Source of the DNA: Cytospora piceicola
Lineage: Eukaryota > Ascomycota > Sordariomycetes > Diaporthales > Cytosporaceae
Length of the DNA stretch: 64,000 nucleotides
Assembly: GCA_023375675.1 (NCBI GenBank)
Contig: JALQBC010000073.1
Coordinates: 1-64,000, forward strand
Reading direction: 5' to 3'
Shown: piece after piece, positions 14,341 to 26,058 of the stretch
Layout of the letters: every line of letters begins with the position of its first letter
How positions within the stretch are numbered: the first letter of the stretch is position 1
The notes under the pieces: model-generated
Told to the model about the DNA's origin: nothing
Seen by the model: only the letters and a program-made list of their open reading frames with translations
Databases searched by the model: none
Translations under genes and position numbers: made by a program

Positions 14341-15781
14341 GATTTAACAGAGTAATATATTAAACCGGTTAACCTATAAATCAGTTAGCAGATATTATAG
14401 CCCGGGAGGGAGAGGGATAAGTATAAATAAACCTTATATATATTATCTATTATAAAGAGATTAAGGTGCTTCTTCTATATATTTAGGCACTACTAGAACG
14501 TCTAGAAAACCCTTAATATACGGCCTCTATCGTTACGATTAACCTTATAGTATATCCCGTGCCTATACCTGTTCCTCTCTAATTAGGTAAGAAATAACTA
14601 CGTAGCAGTAAAAGGCCTATATTTTATACAGCGTAAGTTAGCCTAAATATTTCTAACGTTCTTTATAATAATAGGGATACGTAGTATAGGGTTATATAAA
14701 GGTTCCTGACTAAGCCCTTAATCTAACTTTAGATCTAGCTTTAGATCTAGCTCGTCGGTCCCGGGATTTATACTGTTACCTTATAGAAAGTCTAGGTTAA
14801 TAGTATCGAAGGAAGGATTAGGCGGTGGCTGTTCCGTATAAGATTCTATAAGTACTAAGGTAAGTGCCGGTAAGGCTATATTTAGGTCGCTCGGGTCGAG
14901 GTTACCTCGAAGGAGGGCGTTAATCTATAAACAGGTTATTTACGTAGTATTTAAGAGCCGTTTAACCTAAGCCTTAACGACCCTTAGGTGATATCGTCGC
15001 TACTATCGTCGGTACGCGGGATTAGAGATAAGGTTAGGGGCGCTTAGGTAGTTATATAAGTTATATATATATATAAGCACCTAGGTGTTAGTAGTAGAGT
15101 TTCTCGCGACCTTTACGTAATACTAACAGCTAGTCTTCTATATAGTAAACTACTTAAACCGTTTCTGTTTAAGACCTTTCTTTAGAGGTTTATAGGCTAA
15201 GTTATTAGTTTTTCCCTAGCTACGGCAGCTATAGCAGAAGTCGTACCGTAAAATAGCGCTCTATAGATTATATAAATTAAACTTTTTAGTATAGGTATAC
15301 GATAACCTAACGACCGAGTAGGTAGCTGCGAATTATATGCCCTTAAAGGCTTAAAAGGCTGCTTCGGCCGATAAGTAGTAGCCTTCGATTAAAAGGTCGC
15401 TAGTATGTACGGTTTTATATATATCCGGTAGCGGTTTAGCCGTTTAGCGTAGCGGTATTATTTTAAGAGCGGGAAAAAGACAGGAAGTAAGTACGTAGGT
15501 AATTAGAAGTAAGTTTCTAGTTAAAATAAGGGTATTTAGGATACGGTGCGGTAGGAATTAATTAATTTGTTATAGTGTTTATAATTAGGAATTAAAGTAG
15601 TTAATAATAGTGTTAGTTAGTTAGTTACACGGTTAACGATTTAGTGTTTTAGCGTAGGCAGATGGCCGGCTAGTTAGCCGGCTAGCTGTTAGATAGCTGC
15701 CGGGTGGCGGCTACCCGATGCAGTTAGAGACCTATATATCTAACGATGTAGGACTAGATTTTTAGTCAGACCGAATTCATC

Positions 15782-16992
15782 CATTTACCCACTCTGCCAC
15801 TCCGGTCAGGGGCAAGGGGAAAAAAAAGAAAACATCAACAAAAAAACCCCTCGCAGACCGCTCTTCACATGCGAAATGGTTGGTGGTAAATCTTTACCAC
15901 TTTCTGTGCCGCTCTTGTGATGAGAAAGGCAGTGCTTGACATTATTCAGGGTCCTCATTCTCAGGGTCCTGGGTCCGGAGAGGGGGGCCGGACGGGTTCC
16001 AGAACCACCTGAAATACCCTAGGCTACCCTAGGGTAGCTCCCCCAGTTCGTGCCAAGCAAGTCCAGAAAGTCACTGAAAGTCCTGCAAGTCATTCCCACT
16101 GTCCCAATCAACTCCAGTTCACTCCAGCCTCCAGTCACTCCAGTTCGATGGCCCCCCAGCCAAGTCTCTCCCCCGGTTATTACGGTGGGACGAGGTTACA
16201 GCCACTTACTACAGCAGGGGGCACGAAGGGGTAAAACGGGATTGGCGTCGCGGCATGACATGAAGGCCCGCCGGAATAGAGGACTTGCCCTGTTGGGGAC
16301 GACTATCACCATGGACTATTGGGATCCTACATCCAGCACCATACAATGCCTGGCAACTGTTAGTGACCTTCCAATCCCCAAGTGACAGCTGCTTCTTTGT
16401 TTCTTTTGTTGCGTTTCGCATCTAACTTGTGGGCCAAGATGAGCGTCGTCGTTGCACCCTACCTACCTTGCCAGCAATGAACCCAGCATGGAACGACCAA
16501 ACCCGGCGGGAAATTGGATATTTCAGACGCGGGGTGACGAGTGAATAGGAGAAGGAGAACCCTGGACTCCACCAGGATCAACCTGCGGTCTCTCCAGGCC
16601 CTCCAAGGGTCCTTGGTAGGTATGGTATGCCTCTGAGCTTTCGCTCCTGGAGCAGAAGGTGGGTATATATATGTATTGATGGTTGGTTTCGTATAACTTG
16701 TTCTTCCCGAGGACGTACCTGCCTACTGTGTCCTAGCCGTTATATAACAAACCACCAGACCTCTCTAGCTTCCAAGGTTGTCTTGGTACAGTACCTGAAT
16801 ATCACCATCAGTTTCTCGTCATTCCCGCAGCGTTCACCCCGAGCTACCGCCTCCCAAGACTTAACCCTTCGCTTGACCTTTCCCTTTCTGGAACACATCT
16901 GTATAACCTGTCTATCCATCCACACACCCTTCCTTGCAAACGCTCGCCTATTTGTTTGCTAGTCGGCCCATCTGGTCGCCAGGCCTTTCCCA
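15782..16992. other. Intergenic region upstream of the desaturase
   Basis: Normal composition with no recognisable gene. Short direct repeats of CACTCCAGT type sit near 16110-16150. Pyrimidine-rich tracts occur around 16740-16980, as is common in fungal promoters and 5' leaders. The last few hundred bases probably hold the desaturase promoter and leader. Confidence 0.6.
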
Positions 16993-19003
16993 ATGTCCTT
17001 GTTCACTCCCCTTCAAACACTTGAAGGTCTCTTCAACCCTAAAGAGAAACCTTCCGCTCCAGCCAAAGCCACACTCAGCTCGAGTTGGCGCAAAATGGAC
17101 CGCGACAGCCTGGTTCCAGCACGAGACGTTGAGGGTCTCGTGGCAGACGGACATATTGTTGTCATTTACCAGGACATGATCTTGAGACTGGACAACTGGA
17201 TAGACAAGCACCCTGGTGGAAGGTTGTCTATTCTACATATGGTTGGCAGAGATGCAACTGATGAGATCAACGTGTAAATAATTACCCCCCCCCTCCCCCT
17301 TTATTCATCTTGCCCTCTTCTTCCCAAAGAAAACTGTTCACTTGTTGAGGTACATGCTGATCAATATGCAGATATCACCACGAGGCAACCATCAAGCTTA
17401 TGAAGACTTACCGCATCGGCCGTGTACGGCTGCCCTGGACGAACCTGGAGCCTCCCATCCGTGCTGGCCCCGATGCTTATCGCAACTTCTCACACGCAAA
17501 CGACGTCAACATCGTTGTTGACGACGAGGTCGACCAGGTGATCGTGGAGACAGCCACTACGGTTTCCGACTCAGATGATCAGGCCGACTCATCATCCATT
17601 TTCAGCGCCAATCTCAGTCCCGGCGAGCCTTTGAGTTCCAGAAACTCGAGTGTGGGCCCTGACGAGACGGAGAGTGACTGCAAACGCAGGGACGCATTTA
17701 CCACGACATCCACTCTGGCAGCCGGCCCTGATGCTGCCTCATCATGCCCTATCAATGCCAAGAACCTATCGCGCGAAGCATACACTGCGGCCATGGAGAA
17801 GAAGGAGATCGCCGATGGTATCCGTGACTATCCTTCCCTAGATACTGCCACGCAACAAACGATCAGGACAGAGTACGACGCCCTTCACCAGCGCATCAAA
17901 GACCAGGGTCTCTATGACTGCCCATACTCCGAGTATGGAAAGGAGCTGATTCGCTACTCCATGCTGTTCTTCTCTTTCATCTATCTTGTGCACGTTGGAT
18001 GGTACCTTACGTCGTCCGTGTTCCTTGGCTTGTTCTGGGTAAGTAAACCTGACAGTCCGGGATAGCAAGCCTTACTAACGATCAACTGTAGCAACAAATC
18101 ATGTTCACCGCGCACGATGGCGGCCACCGAGGGATCACGGGCAATTTCGTGATGGACACGGTCATTGCCGCATTCATCGGCGACTTCTGCTGCGGCCTAT
18201 CCATCGGTTGGTGGAAGAGTTCGCACAACGTTCACCACCTGATTACGAACATGCCCGAGCACGACCCGGACCTACAGAACATCCCACTATTCTCCAATAC
18301 GCCAACCTACTTCAAGTCCATCCACAGCACCTTCTATGACTTCACATTCGTATGGGACAAGGCTGCAGACGTTCTCGTCCCCTACCAGAAGTACACCTAC
18401 TATCCGATCATGGCTGTCGCCCGCTTCAACCTCTACATCCTCTCTTGGCTCCATCTGCTTTCCCCCCGTGCCACTCAGCTTGGCTCTGCGTGGTGGACGC
18501 GATGGCTTGAGGTCGTCTTCATGGCGTGCTACTGGTACCTTTTCGGATACCAACTCGTCGCGTGCACTCTGCCAGACTGGCCGACACGCGTGGGATTCGT
18601 CCTTATATCTCACGCCGTCACGATCCTGCTGCATATCCAGATCACCCTCTCCCACTGGGGAATGCCTACCTCTGACTTGGGCCCGACCGAGTCCTTTGCC
18701 CAGCGCCAGCTCCGCACCACCTTGGATGTCGACTGCCCCGAGTGGCTGGATTTCCTCCACGGAGGACTTCAGTTCCAGGCCGTCCACCACCTGTTCCCCA
18801 GGCTGCCGAGACACAACCTGCGCAAAGCACAGGGTCTCGTTTTGGACTTCTGTGAGAAGACGGGAATCAGGTACAATCACAAGAGCTTTGTTGACGGTAA
18901 CAAGGTCGTTCTGACGAGGCTGGACGAGGTTGCCCGGATGGTTGAGACCCTCGTGGAATGCCATCAGCATATGGCCGAGACGGGGCATTATCACCTCGAA
19001 TAA
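16993..19003 (+). CDS. Delta-8 sphingolipid desaturase with N-terminal cytochrome b5 domain
   Basis: Three exons, 16993-17273, 17372-18038 and 18092-19003, join in frame to 619 residues. Introns are 98 and 53 bp with GTAAAT/GTAAGT donors and CAG/TAG acceptors. The cytochrome b5 heme motif HPGG is at residues 73-76. Membrane-bound desaturase histidine boxes are HDGGH (324-328), HNVHH (361-365) and QAVHH (545-549); Q as first residue of the third box is typical of front-end desaturases. The family introduces the delta-8 double bond into the long-chain base of glucosylceramides in the ER. Between the b5 domain and the desaturase is an acidic, Ser-rich linker (about residues 130-230) that makes it somewhat longer than usual relatives. 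An ATG at 17095 just before the b5 domain is an alternative start. The gene looks intact. Confidence 0.93.
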
Positions 19004-19722
19004 GTGGGCCACTGAGTAGCCCTCTTCATAGAACAATACCCACCATTGCCAGACAAACAAATACAGCGAGCAATCGATTCTCATATTATTATACTTGATT
19101 TCTGAGCCGTTGAATTACTGGCGATATGCCCAGGTGCAAACCTTATAGTTATATACCTGTATAATTGACCTTGTAGACTATGCCGAAAGCTCAAACTTGC
19201 CTTTCCCTCAAGGAAAATATTGTAGTGCAAGGGGCTTGCAGCTCATTATCTCCAGGCATTGCGACGGCCGACCACATGACAGCCCACCAGCGGTCGATCT
19301 GGTACAAATACACTTTTTTGCTGACTCGGGTTGTCTCCGTAGGCTGCTATTTTTCAACGCAAAATCAATAACAGGTGGAAGCACCCGGATGAAGAGCAAA
19401 CGGGGCACCGTGGGTCTGAGTATATCGGCCCAGTCGACTTAAAGGTCCGGACGAATTAACCTAAATCATGCAAAGCCCATTCCCCAGATCGTGAGCTTCA
19501 AGTAATGAACTGTCTCCACTAATCTTGGGCGGCTGGGTCTCGAACTAATGATCCAACCGTATTGATATTCGTGAGGTATGTCCAGTTGCTGAAGGTAAGA
19601 CAGTCCTCATACCGGACGCAAATAGCCACACCCCAGTGAACGTAGTGGAATCCGTCACCAGAAAATAGACAAAAACTCTTTGTCACCACGGGTGCGAGTG
19701 ACAACATGCCTAAGTATTTTCG
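19004..19722. other. Intergenic region between desaturase and helicase genes
   Basis: Desaturase 3' UTR followed by unassigned sequence. Short open frames on both strands overlap one another and show no family features. A GTTCGA-containing patch near 19530-19560 does not fold into a tRNA. Nothing else is seen. Confidence 0.6.
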
Positions 19723-22152
19723 TTGGCGAAGCACGACGGCCCAGACGCCCAGTCCTGTGACTTGAAAGCGCCGCAAATGACTCCTCTGCAACTTGAATTC
19801 TTGTGTTACGGTATAAGGAGTGGATTATCCTACGTATGTACTTGCTTAAGCCCAGCTACTGTCATAGGTAACACCTCTGTCAGGCTCCAGCGGCAAACCA
19901 TAACTTATGCACGTACTGATCATGAAGAACAGATTCGTACCTTCAAACTTGGACAGGCGCATCGGCATTTGTTTTCATGCCAATCAGCACATGGTATCGC
20001 CAGCTTAGCTGGCCGGGGTCCACCGACGTCACGACGCCCGCTCAATCCTTCCACTGAGCAACAGGCCATTGTTGACCTCTCACGCACCCAAAATGTGGTT
20101 GTATCCGCGCGCCCTGGTGCAGGCAAAACTGCTACGGCTGAGGCCATCGTCGCCGCGAATCCCAACCGACCCATAGCCATCATCACTTACTCGAAACGCC
20201 TCCAGATCGAGACCGCCCGTCGGTTGGACAAATACGCTGCTTGTGATGTCTACACATTTCACGGCATGGCAGGTAGACTCTTTTCAACCCTAGTATCTAA
20301 CGACAGCATCCTACACGGTATCAGAAAAGCGGGTGACACACCAGACTGGGCCGGCGAGCCTTACGAAATAGTCATTCTGGACGAAATGCAGGACTGCACC
20401 CACGATCTCTTTTGGCTCACCTGTTCATTCATCTCGTCAGTGGCTCGTTCAGCAGGTGGTAAAGCTCCTCGAATTGTTGTGTTGGGAGACGAGAGGCAGG
20501 CCATTTACAACTTTCGCGGCGCTGATCCCCGGTTCTTAAGTCTCTCGTCCTCGATATTGGCCGCGCTTTCCCCCCATCCCTGGGCACATTTGCCTCTCAG
20601 CAAGAGCTTCCGCCTCAGTCACCAGAACTCGGCCTTTGTTAACAAGGTCTTCCTCCAAGGCGAAGAATACATCGTAGGATCTCACAACGGTCCCAAACCT
20701 CTGTACATCCACGGGGATATATTTAAGCCACGCCACATTGCTCAGCACTTGGTACCCTTGATCCTCAGTTATGGTGCAGAAAGGACTGCCATCATTGCTC
20801 CTTCTGTTCGCGAGAACTGGGCTCTCTCAGAGCTAACCAATTTCCTTTCTCGCCAGCACCGGCTTCCTGTTGCTGTCTCCATCTCGGATGAAGTAAACCT
20901 TGACGACGATGTCCTGGCTGGAAAGATATGTGTTTCTACATACCACCAGTTCAAGGGCAACGAGAGAGACTTGGTCATTGTTTATGGTGCAGATGCGGGC
21001 TACTTTACCTTCTTTGCCCCCGACTTACCTGATGATACCTGTCCCAACGCCACCTTCGTGGCCCTCACTCGTGCCTGCAAACAGCTTGTGGTTTTAAACC
21101 ACAGCGGGAACCCCCCGATGCCTTTCATCTCCCTGCCGGAGCTTCACAAGACGGCAACTTTCATGGATCTGAACGACAAGCAGCTGAAAGATCTGCAACC
21201 CGTCGGTCGTCCCCAGGAACTGGGTCTACATCTCCCCAAAAACATCAATGTCTCTCAGCTCTCACGTCACGTACCTGACGAGATTCTGGATGAGATCTGC
21301 AAAACTCATCTCGAGATCAAACAGGTTTCACCGCCTTTACCGCTTGCCCTACATATCAATGCACCCGACAAAGTTCTCACCAACCCGGCCAGGAGATATT
21401 ACGAAGCTGTCAGTGACCTAAACGGCATGGCCGTGGTCGCGGCATATGAATATGCCTTATTGAGAACTCTCACCACCCTTGGGCATCAGCCTAAAACACC
21501 ACCCCTCAAGATCCCGTCTGGATCTTATGGGCAAGCAGCCTGGCTATGCCATAAGGCATGTGCATATGAAGCTGATCTGTCGGGCTACAAATCTCGGAGT
21601 ATACAGATGGATCACCACGCGTTCGACTGGCTCGGTCCATATCTCGATGTTGCGAAGAAACGGCTGACAGAGCAGTTTGAAGATGCCGAGAGGTTGCAGT
21701 TCGAGGTCAAGTTGGAGCAAAAGAACCTCGAGGTGTTTCATCCGTCAGGGGAAGAGTCACAGATTATCGAAAAATTGTCCGGACGGGCAGATATTGTGCG
21801 ATATGATGGGAGCTCGACAGCAATGCCAGGGAAGACAGAAGAAGATATATCGATCTGGGAGATCAAATTCGTCGCACAGCTTTCTTTAGAACATGCGATC
21901 CAGGTTTGCACTTATGCTTACCTTTGGTCTATCAAAAACCGTGCAGAGAATCTGCCCCGGATAGTTCTTTTCAACGTTCGTGACGGGGAGAAATGGGAGA
22001 TCGTCTCGCGTGATAGCATCGCGGGATTAAGAAGCCTTATAGAGGATGTTTTGAGAGCAAAGTATACAACTAAAGGGGTGCCGACGACGGATGAGTTCCT
22101 CAAGGAGTGCTCAAATACACAAGCAGAACTGCAATCGGTGGACCGACCTTGA
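19723..22152 (+). CDS. UvrD/Rep-like SF1 helicase with C-terminal PD-(D/E)XK nuclease
   Basis: An uninterrupted frame gives 809 residues. Helicase motifs in order: Q-like TEQQAIV (111-117), Walker A ARPGAGKTA (129-137), motif Ia ITYSKR (154-159), Walker B VILDEMQD (217-224), motif III VLGDERQAIYNFRGAD (253-268), motif V VSTYHQFKGNERDLVI (404-419) and motif VI VALTRACKQLVV (446-457). A nuclease domain follows: GRAD (687-690), WEIKF (712-716) and the RecB-family QVCTYAYLW motif (727-735), so D690, E713, K715, Q727 and Y731 look intact. Family knowledge suggests ATP-driven unwinding coupled to DNA cleavage; the biological role is unknown. About 105 residues before the helicase core look poorly conserved, so the true start may differ or an upstream intron may exist. 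No partner gene adjoins it. Confidence 0.85.
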   Translation: MAKHDGPDAQSCDLKAPQMTPLQLEFLCYGIRSGLSYVCTCLSPATVIGNTSVRLQRQTITYARTDHEEQIRTFKLGQAHRHLFSCQSAHGIASLAGRGPPTSRRPLNPSTEQQAIVDLSRTQNVVVSARPGAGKTATAEAIVAANPNRPIAIITYSKRLQIETARRLDKYAACDVYTFHGMAGRLFSTLVSNDSILHGIRKAGDTPDWAGEPYEIVILDEMQDCTHDLFWLTCSFISSVARSAGGKAPRIVVLGDERQAIYNFRGADPRFLSLSSSILAALSPHPWAHLPLSKSFRLSHQNSAFVNKVFLQGEEYIVGSHNGPKPLYIHGDIFKPRHIAQHLVPLILSYGAERTAIIAPSVRENWALSELTNFLSRQHRLPVAVSISDEVNLDDDVLAGKICVSTYHQFKGNERDLVIVYGADAGYFTFFAPDLPDDTCPNATFVALTRACKQLVVLNHSGNPPMPFISLPELHKTATFMDLNDKQLKDLQPVGRPQELGLHLPKNINVSQLSRHVPDEILDEICKTHLEIKQVSPPLPLALHINAPDKVLTNPARRYYEAVSDLNGMAVVAAYEYALLRTLTTLGHQPKTPPLKIPSGSYGQAAWLCHKACAYEADLSGYKSRSIQMDHHAFDWLGPYLDVAKKRLTEQFEDAERLQFEVKLEQKNLEVFHPSGEESQIIEKLSGRADIVRYDGSSTAMPGKTEEDISIWEIKFVAQLSLEHAIQVCTYAYLWSIKNRAENLPRIVLFNVRDGEKWEIVSRDSIAGLRSLIEDVLRAKYTTKGVPTTDEFLKECSNTQAELQSVDRP

Positions 22153-22752
22153 CCCACTTCTACTCGACGGGGCAGGTTCGAGGAGGTAGAATACACCTCC
22201 GGGCCAGGCAGATCCAATTGCGCCTGTGCAAAAGAACTTTGACCAGGTTGTAGGAAGGACCATATAGTACATAAACAGTTGAAACATTACGCTGCTTTCT
22301 TCCCAAGAAGACAGACGTGGAGTTATGATGAGGCCTTGAGGCTGGAAAGAGATCTATGCTCACATTCGTCCGCGGCCTAGGTATTGGCCCGATGGTACCG
22401 TATTTCCGAGAGAGTTGCCATGGAGAAGAACCAAACGGTCATAACAGAAACCGGTCTTATGACAAGGCCTTTGGTGAAAGAAACTAGGTTTCAAAGATTC
22501 TACAGTGTGATGGAGTATGTCATGGTGAGTTCTATAGTCACCAACATGGACCCCCCCTCCCCTTTGAAGCGGCCCTGACTACTCTGGGCGTACCTCGCCA
22601 GAATCAATCCCACCTACCCAAGAATGGGCCCAGTATTGCCACTGATATTTCCAATATTTCGAAATGCAAGACGAAGTGGTATACGGGCACCTTGACTTGA
22701 GTGGACAAATGAAGCAGTCGGTGAGCGAAACCAGGCTCATCAAGTTATAGCA

Positions 22753-23109
22753 CTAGAGGCCTCTCATCGTACGCCGCATGTATTCGACTGTCTCACTTAC
22801 CAGGCGTTTTCGGAGGGCGTTCCGTTCGGCAACCGGGTCCAGTATCAACGAAGCCTGGGCAGCGACAGTTGATGAGAAGCAGTGGGTTGTCCCGGGCAGG
22901 GTCCGCGTTGCTGCATTGAGAGTGACCGTACTAGGAGAAAAAGACATATTCGGAAAGCCGTCTTCAGTGGCTACGCCCCTGGAAGCAAGGTCATATGCGA
23001 GAAGGGAGGAGAAGTTAATGACATCCTGTGGTCCTCGATAGAGTGTCACTTGAGTATTGGGAACAAGGGAGATCTGGTGAAGAGAGAATCGAATTGTGGT
23101 TGAACTGAC
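22753..23109 (-). CDS. Possible terminal exon of an unrecognised gene
   Basis: A minus-strand frame stays open from about 23109 to a stop at 22753. It reads like soluble protein, with a helical C-terminus rich in Arg and Glu (AERNALRKRLVSETVEYMRR). It has no ATG at its upstream end, so it would need an upstream exon, which I could not identify. It could equally be chance. Orientation is convergent with the helicase gene. I do not recognise a family. Confidence 0.25.
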   Translation of the reverse strand, partial: VSSTTIRFSLHQISLVPNTQVTLYRGPQDVINFSSLLAYDLASRGVATEDGFPNMSFSPSTVTLNAATRTLPGTTHCFSSTVAAQASLILDPVAERNALRKRLVSETVEYMRRTMRGL

Positions 23110-24921
23110 TCAGTACTCATAGACAAGCTCTACAATATGTAATAAAGCTAAGTCTTCCCACTGAAAGCGTCGACGTAGGCCTGCAAAGAAACATTGCAAG
23201 TGGTTTGGCTGCGACCAGACATTGACGAGGCGACCACCATCTCGCATAATAGGTATGAATGATTGACACATATTTCAAACTCTGCAGCTAACTGAAAACC
23301 CCAAGAAAACTAGGCGGGGATGCATGTGTGAAGGTATCAATGTGTAATGAAGGACTTCTGGGCGTTGATGCGACCGAAAACATGATCAATAATGTGCCCG
23401 ATATTGTCAAAATGGAACCGAGTTGTATACCCTAGGGTATGGCAAACAAGTGACATGATCGCGACAGGCAGAAGAGCACTGAGAGATCTTTATAAGGCCT
23501 GGAACCCACCTGCGGTATTATTATATGCTATCTGCTATCTAGGGCGTCCCGACTTCTCCGTACGGAACCTAATTACCCGTTATGTTACTACCTAGGTAGT
23601 CCCCGTGGACTCATTGTAACTATAGTTGCGGCCTGGGCCCCTTTTTGCTTTTGCAGGAAATCTTGGGTACTACTAAATGATATTGCTAAGTCCATATCGG
23701 CCAACATCTAAAAAAAGGGTAGGTAAAAATCTGTCGTGAAGTCTATGATGCCAACTGTTTGTTAAGATAATGGCAGCAGAATGCCTGACCCACTTTAGTG
23801 GTGCCAACAAGGTTCGCGTCCAGCATTTCGAATGTTCATCATGCTTGGCCGCTGTAATATTCTCCCGAAAGTATAGGGATGACCAGCCTTTTTCTTGTTT
23901 TCTTCCTCTCTCTTCCTTTTCTCTTTTGATATCTATAAGATGTGACTTTATAAGGTTTCGTAAAGAATGATATATATCGTACATGTTGTACGAAATAACC
24001 TTCCTAATTAGGCAATGTTAATAGCAAGGCTATGTATTATTAGGTTTTCGGACGCCCTTTTCAAATGTTCCTTGTCTTCCCATCCCTTACATAGCGATCG
24101 GAAATCTCATAGATTCAATATAGGTGTTTTTCCTTATTATCATCATTATTAATCTCGACCGTTAATGAAACTACTATCCCTGATTCCTTTTCTAAAACGG
24201 AAAAGTGGAAATGAAATCATTTACATCTGTATTTTTTGATAGCTATATTAAAGTCTGTATGATACAAAAAACACATGATCTTTTATATCCTTACGGTAGT
24301 AATACACGTCCGCGTTGTAAATCAATACATCACATCACATCCTCCACGTCGCTGTTCACATTATTCAAGAGGTCGGTTGTATCAACCTCGTCAACAACAG
24401 ACGTGTACGACTTAGCGTGGAGTGTCCCAAAGGTTTTTAGCTTGGTGGCAATCTGAATGCCAGTGGTAACTCACACGATCTTGACGCAGCGAAGAGGACA
24501 ACAGGGGCTCCAGGCTGGTCTGACTTCCAGGTGGAACTACTTGGTATTGCTACTCATATTGCTGCGGCCAATTCCGCGGATCTGCGTGTGTCAGCCAGAC
24601 GTTGTTAGCTGCTCGGGCTCAACTCCAGTCAGGAGCTGCCCCAGTCCAGGGCACGATGCTATTGACTTACTGCGCCTGTAAGGACAGCTACTATATGTAC
24701 CATTGAGTCTCTTTATGGATTAGACATGCAGGCCAGAACCATATTACTGATCTGACAACTACCAGCGAATGCATGTGGTCTGTGTCTATTAATGCTTCCA
24801 AATTGTCTTCCGGCATCCGCGAATGAAGCTAACAAAGCACAACTGCATATGCAACCGCATATGTGAGTAGGTACTTAGGTACTTAATTATGTATAATAAA
24901 CAAAGTAGGGTAGGTGTTACC

Positions 24922-24937
24922 GGCGATTACGGATTCC
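24922..24937. repeat. Solo fragment of the foldback-element terminus
   Basis: GGCGATTACGGATTCC is identical to 50576-50591 in the left arm of the element inside the MFS gene. The next bases differ mainly as G/A and C/T. It suggests an older, RIP-eroded insertion of the same family, of which little else is visible. Confidence 0.55.
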
Positions 24938-26020
24938 AAAATCTGTATATTTTATATACATAGGTATGTCCGTGACCCCCCCCCTTTTATCATCCTCCCC
25001 ACAGTAGATATCAATTTTTTTCATAGAAATTGATTGAATACCTTTTAATAGTATGCGTACCCTTTACATAGGATATATCATTACACCCAAGATATGCATC
25101 ATGAACTTAAATGTTCTAAGAGAGGTTACAGCTCGGCTCAATGGTATGACACGCGGACTTCCCATAAGCGACGCCATATTCTTCAATACCGCTACCAGCG
25201 GGTTGTACAAGGCGCTGTCTTATACTTCACACGATGAAGTCCAGGAGTTCGTCGTTGGTGCTGCTGGCAGTCTGTTGGGCACATCGGACGTTGAACAGCG
25301 CACCCAAGAACCTAGACACTCGAAGTGATTGTTTTATCATGGCAGAAAACCCCCGTTGTTGCTTATGTGGGTATCGCTGTTAGTCTATTGTGTTGTGATT
25401 CCTGATGTGAGAATTACCCTGCGTACAACTAGAGAGGTCGAAGTATGTGTTGTCGAGGGTTGAACTTGGCTGACGATCTGTCAAATGCAGAACGGCAAAG
25501 CAACCCTTGCCGTACCTCCAGGGGCTTGAAGGCGGGACGAAGATGGAACGGGGCAAGCTAGACGTCCCGGGACGGTTACTGAGTATTGAATATACTGGTT
25601 CGATAACTATTCCTTGGTATCTAATAATGGGACCTGTCAATAATTAGTCATCGGGCTAATTTGCACAATTTGTTTCGTTGCGATCATGTAAGGTACAAGG
25701 CGTATTCTTGGTCGTCACATAGGTTCCGAATAAGTACAGTTTGTACCTAGGTAGGTATACAGCCTTCTTACCGTCTCATAAGCCGAGTGAGTTCCGTACA
25801 TAATAACATGAGTGCATATTTCCCCTTCGGTGCTATCAGATAATGCACAACAATACGCCGCAGATTAGGGCCTTGAATGGTGTACATTGTACAAGACTCT
25901 GGTCGAGTTTGGGGCAGACATGCATGCCAGGTAATATTTTACCGGTGATCACTGATGCGCTGAGATTCGATTTTACTTCTACCCTGCTTTTTATATCCAG
26001 ACATGTATATACTTTGATAA

Positions 26021-26022
26021 TA

Positions 26023-26058
<36 letters not shown>
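26021..26058. repeat. TG/TA dinucleotide microsatellite
   Basis: A (TG)n run passes into a (TA)n run of about 28 bases. The overlapping open frames on both strands are produced by the repeat. Confidence 0.9.

Larger units (their letters stand above)
10385..15773. mobile_element. Mutator-like DNA transposon (MULE), RIP-degraded
   Basis: The ends are long inverted repeats of about 105 bases (10385-10490 and 15668-15773), both reading CGGTCTGACTAAAAATC inward. An exact 8-base duplication, AATTCATC, lies immediately outside (10377-10384 and 15774-15781). On the minus strand around 14040-14340 a stop-interrupted but recognisable MULE transposase core is present. Long TIRs plus an 8-9 bp duplication plus this core fit the Mutator superfamily. 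Inside are degenerate tandem repeats next to the left TIR (about 10548-11410). Composition is AT-rich but milder than in the LTR element. No intact transposase frame remains. Confidence 0.9.

Noticed and set aside
19520..19610. tRNA-like T-arm (GTTCGA context) on the minus strand
   Set aside because: The stems do not pair and no acceptor stem or anticodon arm can be drawn.
24338..24460. Minus-strand coding-like stretch ending NNVNSDVEDVM
   Set aside because: About 40 codons with a possible upstream acceptor, but no matching exon or start could be found; too weak to annotate.
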